Made by a program: the position numbers and the translations under genes. Positions 44,820-55,812 of a stretch of DNA of 64,000 nt are shown here, one piece after another. The first letter of the stretch is position 1; every line of letters begins with the position of its first letter. The stretch covers positions 62,001 through 126,000 of the forward strand of contig JAKJXP020000098.1 in assembly GCA_022225965.2 (NCBI GenBank). Reading direction: 5' to 3'. The notes beneath the pieces were generated by a model, which was not told where the DNA came from, did not search any database, and saw only the letters and a program-made list of their open reading frames with translations. This stretch comes from Diatrype stigma. Lineage: Eukaryota; Ascomycota; Sordariomycetes; Xylariales; Diatrypaceae.

Positions 44820-47800
44820 TCAGTAATCGTCGTTCATCCCCCCGGAGAGCAGATCCTCCGTTCCTGGGAACCCCATCCAGGGATTGAATGTGAGCCCTCT
44901 CTGCTGCTGTTGCTGTTGCTGCTGCTGATTCAGCTGCTCGCTCTCGTTGAGCGGACTTCCTCCTGCCCCCGCTCCTGCAGAAACCGCAGGGTCATGGGGG
45001 GCGGCAGTGGTAGAAGCAGCGGCGTTGACATACATCCGGTGATGATAAGGGTGGTTTTGTGACGACGATGGCGACGGGTTAATACTACTAGTCCAGGCCT
45101 CGGTGGTGACGGCCTGAGGCCGTGGAGCAAGTGCGCCCATACCACCACCACCTCCCCCTCGACTTCCTATTCCTCCTGTTCCTATTGCTTTCATACCCAA
45201 CGCCATCCCCGACTCTATTCCCTGCTGCTGCTGCGGATGGTGTGGGGGTCGTGATCCGTTGTTGTTGCTACTACTACCGTGATCGTTGTTACTGTGAATG
45301 TGCCCCTCGTAAGGGTGAGGAGACAGCGACGACGACGACGGCGCTGTTGGCACCGGTGGCACCGGCGCCGGAGCCGCGATGTCCTGGCTGTCATCGACGA
45401 AGTCCGACTGCAGCAGCAGGCTCTGGATCGACAGCCTCTGCCGCGAGTTGGCGAACTGCGACACGCCCGACGACACGCGCGGCGGCGGCGGCGGGTCCGG
45501 GTCCGTCGGCGGCATGGCCTCCTTCATCTGCAGTGCCAGACGCACCGAGTAGTTCGATATCAGGCGCTCTAGCTCCTTCCGCTGTTTGGGCGAGGAGAGG
45601 GAGAGAGAGTACCTATCAGCACGTCTTGTTTGTTTTGATTTGCTGATGCTTGCTGCTAGCTTGGGGACAACTTACCATGGGCTGTATCGGCGCGGACGAC
45701 GGGAAGTACTTCGTGATGATGTGCAGGCACGTCCTCGCCTTGGCGATCGCGGCCTCGGCGTCGGGCTTCCTCGACGGTGACGAAAGCGACGATTCGTCGG
45801 GCAGTGCCGTCCGTGAGCGGAACAGGATGATGCGCGCGCTCTCGAAGGCGCACACTGGAGGAAGTCAGCAAACATAAGCTTGATCGTTGCGACCGGTAGT
45901 CAAGTTGAGTATGGAGTTTGGGGATTATAGATAGGGGTTAATTCGTGAAACCCGTTTCTTCGATGGGGTAGGTGAATGGACACTTTCCCTTCACATGCAT
46001 GCAAAGGAGAGAAGTAAACATATAATAAAATAAAAGAGACTGAGACAGAAAGAAAGGGGGGAGGAAAAAGGGGCTAGCTGGATTATTGGTTGCTTGCTTA
46101 CCGGCAGCGTCGCGCTCCAAGTGGCGATGGTCATCGGGCCGGCCGTAGTTGACGAAGTCGGTGAGCACGCGGACTATGCCCTCAGCATGCTCGAGGCAGC
46201 GCTGCTGCATGCGCGCGCGCTCACGCGGGTGGGTATGAGCCAACGCCAGCGGCGGCGCTGCCTCGCTGTACCCCTCCATGAAGATCCGGTACAGGTCGCA
46301 GTGGCACTGGTGCCAGGACATGTGCACCATGATGTACTGGGCCTGCCACCTGCACGCGGCTAGTCCAGCGGCGGAGTAGTCGTCGGGCGGTGTCAGCGAG
46401 GCTTTGAGATACTGGAGGTGGCTCTCGAAGCGCCGGATCGAATCGCCGATCGAAGAGGACGGCTCTTCTCCTAGTCCTATTCGTCGGATGAACCTGTTGA
46501 CCATCCTCCTGTTAGCTAACGAAAATACCTCGGTGGATTGGTTTATGTGTAGTGTGGTGCACTACTGACCTAAAGACAGCCCTCCGCGCAGAAGTCAGTC
46601 GTAAGAAGGTCCCACGGAGGCCTACAGGTAGTTGGGTCGGAGACGGGTCGAGCTGCAGAAATCCCGTCTGGCTGAACTGCCCGGCTTCGAAGAGGTCGTC
46701 GTCGCAGGGCAACTGCATATGAATCGTCTCCTCGGGGCAAAGCTCGAACTCTCGCAAGCCAACACAGAAGAAGTCGTCGAGCAGGTACAAGGACCAGAAT
46801 AAGCGGCGCCTAGCTTCTCTATTATGGTTTCCGGCGTTAGTCAAACCACCCCCTGAAAGCGCCCCATATATAAGTCAAGGAGACGAGCTCACGGAAGTTT
46901 GGAAACAGCCCGGGGAAGAGTACGCATCGAGTGGATAGATGACAATAGTGTTACAATGAAATAAATGCCGAAATTTACTCACTGCGCGACAGGTAAGAGC
47001 TCCGAGCGCTCATAGTTGAGACGGAGAGCCACGGCCGTCCTAGCAGCCAAAGCCGCCAGCATGAACGCCGTCGGGAACTCCCCGCTCTCGACCCGGTAGT
47101 GGATGGTCAGGAGGAGCGCCTGGAGGTGAAAAATCGAGGGGCGCCCCAGCTGCTGCAGCACGACCTGCTCGGCCTGCTGCACCCACAGGTCGTGGCACAG
47201 CGCCGAGCGGTGCAGCTGGAGGGCCGTCAGCGCGCAGATGGCCAGCTTCAGCGGCTCGTTAATCGTCCCGTCGCGGCACCGCTGCACCACTGTCGGCTGA
47301 TGTAGGAACGCGAAGGACGGCAGCGGGTACAGGTGCCGGAAGTAATCCTCCACCAGCTCCAGCGCCGTCTCCGACTCCGGCGAAGCAGTAGCCCCGGCCC
47401 CGCCGCCGCCGCCGTCTGCGGATGGCCCTCCTCCTCCTCCTAAGAGGTCGATCGCTGGAACGGACGCCGCATTTCGGCCACCGCTGCTGCTACTAGACAT
47501 CGCAGCAGCATGCGGCGTGCTAGATTCGCTATCGCCACGGGCGCTACCACTGCCACCCCCGAGCGATTCGGAGCCGTCCACGGCGGCGGTGGCAGCAGCT
47601 GAGCCTCCTTGTCCTTGTCCCGACCCCTGTTTCCTCGTCCTCGGGTACGTGCACTTGCGGCCCTTTCGGGTGCAGTTGGAGCAGCTGGGCAGCTCCCCCA
47701 GACACCGCGTCTTCTTGAGGTGGCACTGGCTGCAGGCCTGCGTCCGCCGCCGGGGCTCGGGCGGCTTCAGCACGTACTGCCCCGGCGGCTGGCTCAGCTG

Positions 47801-48247
47801 CTGAAACGAGCACTCGAACCCGAGGCGCTCGCAGTTCCGGCAGACGTCCTGGCGGCCGTCGCAGCGGACCTTTATTGTGGAAAGCAAGACGACATGTTAG
47901 CAAATGGGTTTTATATTTATTTAAGGGGCGGGGGGGTTAGAGCGGTATTACTGTTGATGATTAAAACAGTAACAATAGACATTAGATGCAGTTCGGTTTA
48001 GTCAGACCTTTCGTATCCTGCATTGCGAGCAAGTGGCACGTTTTCCCGGCAGATCCGTCGAGGAAGCCGGGGGTCCCGCGCCGGCGACGGCGGGTCGAAG
48101 ATCATGCTGTTGTTGCTCTTGCGGTTGCGGTTGCGGCTGCAATAGTTGTGATGGCTGTTGTTGCGGAGCACCCTCTACGTCTCTGCTCACTTTGTGGGCG
48201 TCATTGGTGCTCTCCAATGGACGTAAAGGTCGGGGGGTAGCAGTCAT
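44820..48247 (-). CDS. Transcription factor with two tandem Zn2Cys6 clusters
   Basis: Six exons, 48008-48247, 46983-47869, 46570-46818, 46102-46493, 45676-45854 and 44820-45581, join in phase to 902 aa. The protein has two canonical CX2CX6CX6CX2CX6C clusters, residues 73-100 and 126-153, both beginning CSQC. The first is split by an intron after RIRK. A fungal-specific transcription factor domain follows, with RRRLFWSLYLLDDFF at about residues 377-391 and CAFESARIIL near 591-600. The N-terminus is Gln-rich and the C-terminus has a run of ten Gln plus Gly- and Ser-rich stretches, likely activation regions. It should bind CGG-type sites in the nucleus. The divergent sugar porter is a plausible target (inference). 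An alternative acceptor 15 nt upstream of exon 4 would add five residues. Confidence 0.9.
44896..44940. repeat. CAG/CAA trinucleotide repeat (polyglutamine)
   Basis: A trinucleotide tract within the last exon of the transcription factor encodes about ten consecutive glutamines on the minus strand. Such tracts vary in length between strains. Confidence 0.85.
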
Positions 48248-49557
48248 CGGCAATATAAAATGCAATAACGCAACGCAGCAAAGAGTCGGCGATCCACGGA
48301 GCCAGGAGCCGGGAGCATGCGTGCGGACTTAAGATACGGTTTAAGATACGGTGGAATCTAGAATTCTGCCCCCTCGCTCGACACCACCTGACGAGTAGGT
48401 AATACTCCGAGATGCCCCAAGATCCGGCCGGAGAAGGCAGCCGGCCTCCCCAGTATGCAGGAAGAAATCTACAGCACGAGCCAGGTGTCAATATTCACTT
48501 TGCCGATGTGATTTCCTTCCCGCTCACCCCCTTCATCGTGTGTAACTCCAAGACGTTCAAGGAATGGGGCTAACTCTGACCTTACTAGTGTTCCTGAAAC
48601 CCTCGGGGCTTCTTCAGCAGATCGTCCAATCGCTGCCTCGAGTGACCGAGTACCCGACGAACTCGTGTTTACATTCGCGCGAAGGGGTCGATCGGGCCTG
48701 ACTTAGCGGAATCTCTGAGAAAGATTGCGGGGAAGTAGCTGGGGTATATAGATATTGTATTCTGGGGTATAGACTTGGTACTACGGGGTAGCTTAGTTAG
48801 TCGTCTAGACTGGTTGAAGCAGGCTTCCTCGGTGAGGGTTATTGCCGGTGTTCGGCGCCAGGGGAACGATATTCAGACCTCTACCAAAGGAGCATATTCT
48901 GCCTTCATTGTCGTTTCTTGCTTCGAGGTCGTGGCCTCTTCTTTTAGTGAGAGGGAAAGGGGAATTTATTACTCTATACGTCATCCGCGCCCCCCCAAAA
49001 TGCGCTGAGGACATACAGGGATGAGATCTCGTCATCCCTAGCGCGGATGTCACAAAATCGCCGTACTGCAACGCAACCTTGCCGACACCACCGACACGCG
49101 ACAACACACCCACAACCCGACGCCGAACGTATCGACCCGGCCTTTGTTAGCGCCCTACGAATCGCCGGGTTGGCTCCCCGTCGGACGGATCTAAGTTATG
49201 TAGTGAGGTTACCCTTTCTGGGTTCCCAGCGGCTTCGAATCCACACCGTAGAATCCACATCGTGAGTCGGATTACAAAGAGGACCGAGAAAATGCAGTTG
49301 ATATATATAATCCCAGATCTAATCAGGCTTGGCGCTGCAAGTGTCTGGGGACGATTATCTCCACCGCACTGACCGCAACAGCGATCGCCAGTTCTCACGC
49401 CAGGCTGACCGGGGGTTTCAGGAACCCGTGCACATCTAGGAGCTTTCTTAGCTCCGGAGGCTTTCGAATGTCCGACCTACCAGTAACCAACGTAGAGACA
49501 CATACCCGGCCTCCTTTCCCCTGCGCACGACTTATCGTCTGAACACGCCTCTTCACA
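48248..49557. promoter_or_regulatory. Divergent promoter region, Zn2Cys6 factor / sugar porter
   Basis: About 1.3 kb separates the start codons of the divergent factor and transporter. CGG and CCG triplets are common here, but no clearly spaced inverted or direct CGG pair stands out, so no operator is assigned. No gene is seen. Confidence 0.45.
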
Positions 49558-52065
49558 ATGGGGAAGAGCCTGGGCACCTTCCGGGCCGTTTACCTGGTCG
49601 CCCTTTGCTGTGTCGGCAGCTTCCTATTCGCGTAGGGTAGTTCCTCTGCCACTTTACGTGGAATTTCCAGCTGACTCTCGCCTAGGTACGACACGGGCGT
49701 GATTGGCGGTGTTTTGACTTTGCAGTCTTTCCAGAATGATTTTGGCATCACCGCTGCCAATAGAGCGACCGTCGCCTCGAATGCGACAAGCCTTCTGCAG
49801 GCTGGGGGTACGCACAACTGACATTCTGCTCCACCAACCCCCGCCGATGCATGAAACTCACCTGGTGCTTGTTTAGCTTTCTTCTCGTGTTTCTTCGTCT
49901 GGCCGTTCACGTCGCGCTTCGGTCGCCGATGGTCTATCGCACTTGCATCATTCATCTTTTGCATGGGGGGCATCGTTCAGGCTATCAATACCCATTCGCT
50001 AACAGCATTCTATGCTGCCAGAGTCGTTAGTGGTATCGGTGTAGGGAGTAAGCAGTCCCAAGACTCACTCTGACATCTCATGCCAAAGTCATCCACTTCT
50101 TGGCGAATATATCTAGCATGTACCATGGTACGGTGCTAACCACACATCATAAATGCAGTGGCAACTGTCATTATCCCAATGTATTCAGGTAGGCATCAGC
50201 CTCAGTCACTTCGAGTAGATGATAGACTTTCCCCTCTAACTCACCCTAGCCGAGATGGCACCGAAGGAGATACGAGGCAAGCTTGGGTCAATGTTCCATT
50301 TCTTGTTCACTTGCGGTGTTATGACATCGTATTGGATCGACTACGTCGTATCAGAGAACATACCACCAATTTCAAGACAATGGCAGATACCGATCGGCCT
50401 CCAGGTGAGCAACCAGAGACGTCCATCTTGCATGACCCCCTGGAAGTGGCATCGAATCTTAAGCGCCCACTGTCTATACAGCAGCGAGTGCTCTGAAAAT
50501 CGTCTCAGGACAGTCGCTAACTCGGAAATCATGATACAGCTGGTTCCTGGTGGCATTCTAGGTCTTGGTATGTTACTGACTAGGGAGAGCACGCGCTGGC
50601 TCGCGAAGGCTGGCAAGACCGACCAGGCTCTGGAGTCTCTCATATGGGTTCGAGGGGGCGAGGACACCACGGAAGTTCGAGAAGAGTAGGTACCCTCGGC
50701 ACAGGAGTGGGCAAGTTGCAACTAACCCCATCTTGTCAGGTTCATTGAGATCCTTGCGGGTATTCGCGAGGAGGAGCAAGCTACGGATGGCATCACCTTG
50801 AGAGAACTCTGGCTCCCAGTCAACCGTTTCCGCCTCATGCTCGCAATGACGCTTCAGCTAGGCGCCCAGCTCACCGGCAATACCTCGCTGGCTTACTGTA
50901 GGTCTTGCCGTTTATCTAGACCCCTCCCAGGTAGCTATATCCAAGACTAACCCTCGCAGATGCGCCCCAAATTTTCAAAGCCGTCGGGGCCGGCGAGTCG
51001 AGTCTCTTGGTAAGCTCACGGAACTTTTGATTTCCCGTTTAGCTAGTCTCAAGAGCTCTTTGTCATGAACCTTTTAGACAGTGCTGGAAGGCCCCGAGGC
51101 CTATCAAAAATGGCATTTGCTGACTCCGATCCTTGCATATCTATAGATAAGCGGATTTTTCGGCGTTGTCAAGGTTGTGTCGTGCTTGTTCTTCCTGTTG
51201 TTTTTAGTCGAGGGTATCGGGCGTCGCGGTTCCCTGCTCGGCGGGGCTTTCTTCATGGGCACTTTCATGCTCATCATTGCGGCCCTATCAGCGAAGTACC
51301 CGCCAGTAGAAGGCCGGGGCGTCACTCCTACCGGAGCTGCCTCCGTAGCAATGGTCTACCTAGAAGCAAGTCAGTGCCGACTCGTCCACTACAGATCCCC
51401 CCTTTCTTCACATTGTCCATCTCCGTAGTTCTCATAGCGGATAAAAGAAGACTAACGGGGCTCATAGTGAGTTTTAACATTTCATGGGGACCTGTGCCAT
51501 GGGTAAGTACATAAGCCCGAGACCAAGACTGAGATATGGCTAGATCTAGAATACGTGCTAACATCCCCCAAGCTCTACATGGGCGAGATCTTTCCTTCGA
51601 GGATTCGAGAGGCAGGCATTGCAGGTATGTTCAACACTACCTCCGTTTCATTTGAGGGGTCTCGAATTAACAATAGACAGTCGGCACGGCCACGCAGTGG
51701 CTGTTCAACTTCGCTTTTTCCCAGATAACGCCCCGCGCAATAGAGGGCATCGGCTGGAAGACATTCCTGATGTTTTGCATTTTCAACTGGGCATTGGTAG
51801 CCTATACCTGGTTGTTCATCAAGGAGGTGAGCAAATTTGTAGGCCCGAGGGAGCCGGATTCGCTAACGATTTGAAAGACGAAGGGCAAGTCTCTAGAACA
51901 GATGGAAGACTGTAGGTGGACCCGATATCTGCAAGAAGTGAACTACTGGAAAAGGCGAAGTGCTAACCCCTTACTGTATCAGTGTTCGCTTCATACGCTA
52001 CGGCGGTTGATGTGAATAAGGCCCAGAGACAGGCGCATGACGATGCTGATAGGGTGAGGGGCTGA
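49558..52065 (+). CDS. MFS sugar/quinate-type porter, 14 exons
   Basis: Fourteen exons join in phase to 492 aa: 49558-49631, 49686-49807, 49877-50047, 50159-50188, 50250-50404, 50540-50685, 50740-50897, 50960-51009, 51147-51369, 51468-51502, 51573-51624, 51681-51826, 51878-51911 and 51983-52065. The product is a 12-helix sugar porter. Visible signatures are YDTGVIGG in helix 1, RFGRRW after helix 2, TRESTRWL where the family usually has PESPRWL, EGIGRRG after helix 8, and KETKGKSLE at the end (Lys replaces Pro of PETKG). It imports a hexose, quinate or related compound by proton symport at the plasma membrane; the substrate cannot be read from the sequence. Its promoter is shared with the tandem Zn2Cys6 factor. 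At 492 aa it is slightly short for the family. Confidence 0.9.
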
Positions 52066-52627
52066 GAGAGGAGGTCGCATAAATCCCGCATGAATGGTGG
52101 AGGACCTGGGGGTTGAATAAAAATCCGATCAATGCTATTTGCTCGAAGCAGATATAATTGAGAGTTGTTATGTGATTGTGTTATAACTACACCACCAAGT
52201 GTTTTTGAACGCTTCGAGGATCGAGGTTACATAGTACTATAATAGTACTCCTATAGTAGTACTCCGTACTATGTACTCCGGATAGCAACACCCCCCACCT
52301 GGCTCGGGGAATTCCCGAAGATCAGGCATCTTCGGTACTTTCTTTATCTCTCTCTTCCTTGTAACTACAACACGCTAAGATGGAAGCCGACAAATCTGAG
52401 CACATGATTCGACGATTTTGAAAGGTGTGTCTGCATGTCTATGTCAGTCTAGTTCAATCAACTGCAGGTGGTCATTCACTCGCCTAAGCCACCCCACATA
52501 AGCCCTCGAGTTACCGAAACTAGGGGGCATTACTACAATATTACGGGCCCCCCCATCAGAGTTTTCTTATACCAAAATAACAGCGACGAACTTCAACAAT
52601 TGGATGGAAGCATCTGTTTCTTCAATT
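52066..52627. other. Intergenic region before the tRNA
   Basis: About 560 nt between the transporter and the tRNA gene. A palindrome-rich stretch of AGTACT/TATAGTA units lies at about 52235-52280. No gene is seen. Confidence 0.5.
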
Positions 52628-52740
52628 GGCCGCTTGGCCCAATGGTAAGGCGTCTGACTACGAGTTATCTCTGCTCTTCTACGAGCAGCTGTATAGCACT
52701 AGTGATCAGGAGATTCTGGGTTCGAGCCCCAGGGTGGTCA
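52628..52740 (+). tRNA. tRNA-Arg (anticodon ACG), intron-containing
   Basis: A complete cloverleaf can be drawn. The acceptor arm GGCCGCT pairs with GGTGGTC (with G-U pairs), the D arm is GCC/GGC, the anticodon stem is TCTGA/TCAGG, and the T arm is CTGGG-TTCGAGC-CCCAG. The discriminator is A at 52740. The anticodon ACG is at 52660-52662. A 41-nt intron lies at 52664-52704, one base after the anticodon as is standard. A T-rich stretch downstream fits a Pol III terminator. Confidence 0.93.
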
Positions 52741-53043
52741 TCTGTTTCTTTTTGCTTTGTTTGCTCCTTTCTTTTTATTTTTCTCGTTTCCTAGATTTCG
52801 ATGTTCTGATTGTAACACCAACTATCACGATCAGTGTCATCATTACATGTAAGAGATTGACTACTGGTTCTCAAAGAAACTCGTTCCAACAATACACCGG
52901 TATGGGTAAGATTATAGCGGCACCTCCGTCCACCCCATGTTCATTGAACATGTGTGTTTGAGATCTGGTGCACGTCAAGAACGGACGGAAGATGAGATAC
53001 ACGAGCACTTACAGAAGTCTTCAATGGTGCCCTAAGGACGTAC
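52741..53043. other. Short intergenic stretch after the tRNA
   Basis: About 300 nt. The first part is T-rich (TTTCTTTTTATTTTTC near 52770-52785) and may end Pol III transcription. Nothing else is identified. Confidence 0.5.
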
Positions 53044-54540
53044 CTAGCATTGAAACTCTGGTTGCGACGGCAGTTCATTCTTTACGTCAAACACAGACGC
53101 AGGGCCTCGGCTCCCGTATCCAGGTTGATTATTAAGGAGGATGGTACCTGTCGCGACGTCCTGTCCGAAAATTGTCCGCGTGAAAATCCGGTAGGCTGTT
53201 TCGGGCTGGTAGCTCGAGGCTGTCCGGAATAACTGTATCAGACGAAGGCCTTGATAGTTGGCGGTTTGGTCAGGATGCATACATTGGTGACCAGATTGGA
53301 ACACCCTCGAAAAGGAGAAATACTCGCTTTGCCTGACGAACCCGCCAACATAGTATTCGTTGGTAGAAATCTCCTGGTACCCTGCTGCGCAGAATGCAGA
53401 ACTGCCCCGGTACTCGGCGGCTAAGCTGATGGCTTCACCTCCGAACCTGCACTCAGTCAGTCGACTGTCGATGAAGTCAAATATGGCATTGGCAACTTAC
53501 AATTGCAACGAAAGTTGCGATCGCCATGGATGAGAGCCACTTTAACTCCATCGTCTAGAAAGGACTCGAGATCCTGCTGAAATCCACCAAAGACAAGAAT
53601 CCCCGGTCATAAAGAAATCCTGAGATCGATGGCGTTGGTGTCATGGAAAGCACCGAGCAAACGATGGCATATCTCATCGTTCCCGACCTTTGTGCATAGT
53701 CAACTTCCGCTCCAAGGGCCTCCACCGCCCACTATTTAGCAAGATAGCCAACAGAATAGCCGTGTGGGGACGATGTTGGCATCAGGTGGGCAATGTCGAA
53801 CCAATCACGCTGCCAATAATATATTGGATCAGCCAAGCTTTGATGAATCTTCGTGATGTCCCACTACTCACCCCTGAGAGCACATCGTATGCGGAGTAGA
53901 CATTTGTCCAGCAGAACTCGAACGCCCCTCCGCAGGTTTTCGTCAGAGTCTCGTTAGACCAATCTTGGTCGCGATACCCATTCGGCAAGGGGGCCCTACA
54001 CGCATTTACCTGTTCTTTGCAGCCACCTGGGTCCGTCAGGTTGGCATAGACCGAATCGGCAACGGCCTGATCGTACGCTTGCATGCCGTACGTGTCATTC
54101 AACGCGAAGGTTGAACAATGCCCGGTTTGGATCTCGAAACCAATGTAGCCGTTGATGATGCCGACGCTGTCTACATCGATGTCGAGGTAACCGTTTCCAC
54201 CACAGCATCTTCGCGATATTCCACTGGCCGATCTCTTTAAGGTCGACCGCGTGTGTAAGTGATTCAGGAAAGCGAGGACCTAATGCCCAGCGCTTAGTAA
54301 AGTATCAGATCAGGTTATGTTTACTTGACCTCTCTAGGAGACATAAAGCTGGCTGACTCATAAGGACTGTCACCAGACACTAAGCTTGTCACGGCGGTAC
54401 TGCTTGAATCTGTTGGCGATGTCAGCGAAGTCTTGAAGTATCTTCGAAATCCGAGAACGTACTCTTTCATCCAGGCCTGGGTGAACTCGTATATAACCTC
54501 TACTGCGACAGCTGTGGTTATAGGGGCTTTTGTCGCGTCT
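53044..54540 (-). pseudogene. Decayed S10 serine carboxypeptidase (carboxypeptidase S1-like)
   Basis: Minus-strand fragments in order match the C-terminal half of secreted fungal S10 carboxypeptidases: VGIINGYIGFEIQ with a following NDTYGMQAYDQA block (about 54080-54170), a GGCKEQVNACR block (about 54000), a cysteine-rich GAFEFCWTNV block, VALIHGDRNFRCN (about 53530-53560), and SYQPETAYRIFTRT near the end. The frame breaks after the RNFRC block, where one base appears missing at the exon junction. The usual GHE(V/P)xYQPE active-site His motif is disrupted by inserted sequence before SSYQPE. The 5' half, with the catalytic Ser motif, is not recognisable, and the gene stops at the AT-rich island near 54540. 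I regard it as a pseudogene truncated by transposon activity. Confidence 0.75.
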
Positions 54541-55095
54541 TAACTCAAATATAACCCTTCTTAAATAATATAGTTTCCTTTTTTCTTTATTCTTAAAGAA
54601 GAAATATATAATTACGTATAATAATTATTAAATACTTTTAAATAAAATTAAAAACATTACGAATTAAAAGAAAATTAAAAAAGAAGTTAATATTTCTTAT
54701 TTAAAAAGTAAAATATTAAATAAAGATTTTTACGACTTTAAAAAAAAACAAGCTACGGCTCTTTGTTATATTACGGAGAGCTTTAAAAAAAAAAGATTTG
54801 AAAAATTTTTACGCATCTTTTAAACGCTATTTTATATTCGTATTTTTTAAATGCTATATTATGTTCGTATTGTTTTAATTTAATTTTATATACGTATGTT
54901 TTAAAAAGAAAATATTTAAGCCGGCTTAAGGTTTTTTAGTAATTCTTAATAAGAAAAAAAAGAAAAAAAAAAGAAAACCCTTAAGCCGTTAAAACCTAAC
55001 CGGAGGTTATACGGGCTTACGTTAGTTAAACGCCTAGGAAATAAGGGCTGTAACAGGCATGTGGCTGATAATAGGAAGTGGCTGGTAACTGGTAT

Positions 55096-55137
55096 GGCTG
55101 TAGCAGCTGTAGCAGCTGTAGCAGCTGTAGTAGCTGT
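55096..55137. repeat. 9-bp tandem repeat (AGCTGTAGC)n
   Basis: Four to five copies of AGCTGTAGC or a close variant are adjacent to each other. They lie within the AT-rich island. Confidence 0.8.
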
Positions 55138-55669
55138 AACAGGTAAGCTGTAATAAATAGGTTACAGCAAGTAAGTTATAAAGCCACCTTATATAGGTTA
55201 TAACGGGAAAGAGGCTATGCGTTAATTCTGCAGCTAAATTCTTTGGCACCTGCTAACTTCCTAATGCAAGCCGGAGATCCACTTATATACGGGCATGTTT
55301 ATAATTACTTAAAACGCATCGTTTTATATGGGAAATTACCTGTTTTTATTAATAGCTAGCATTATGCTTATATAAAAATGCATTTATATGTTTCCGAGCT
55401 GCATTCCGAAAATGGAAACCTTTAATTCTTTAGTTTTCCGTTAAATTTACGGTCTTTTATAAAACATCCTTTATATCGTTTCATTTTATTATTTTTGTTA
55501 CAGCTAAATCTTCGGATATAGGTATAATGCATTGCCGCTTTGTAACGCGTACTATTTGCTGAATAATTAGGTTAGTTTATTGCCGTTTAAGGGCATCGAC
55601 GGCTTTTTGCGTAAAAGCTGATATAAAAGCCGGTATAAACGAAGCCATCGTAAGTCCGCCGCGTCCGCT

Positions 55670-55812
55670 CCGGAAAGCCCCTCGGGAAGCCCCCCGAAAA
55701 GCCCTTCGGAAAGCCCTCCGGGAAGCCCTTTAAAAGCCGCTTCGGGAAGTGCCCCGGGAAATGCCCCTTCGGGAAATGCCCTTTCGGGAGGTGCCCCCTC
55801 GGGAGGTGCCCC
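55670..55812. repeat. GC-rich 12/15-bp minisatellite
   Basis: A GC-rich island inside AT-rich DNA. The left part repeats with a 12-nt period and the right part with a 15-nt period; both are multiples of three. On the minus strand the frame stays open, giving Gly-Ala-Pro-Pro-Glu-like pentapeptides followed by Gly-Leu-Pro-Glu-like tetrapeptides. Confidence 0.75.

Noticed and set aside
54345..54400. GDSPY as the nucleophile motif of the S10 peptidase
   Set aside because: It only faintly resembles GESYG and the frame around it is interrupted, so I do not claim the active-site Ser is preserved.
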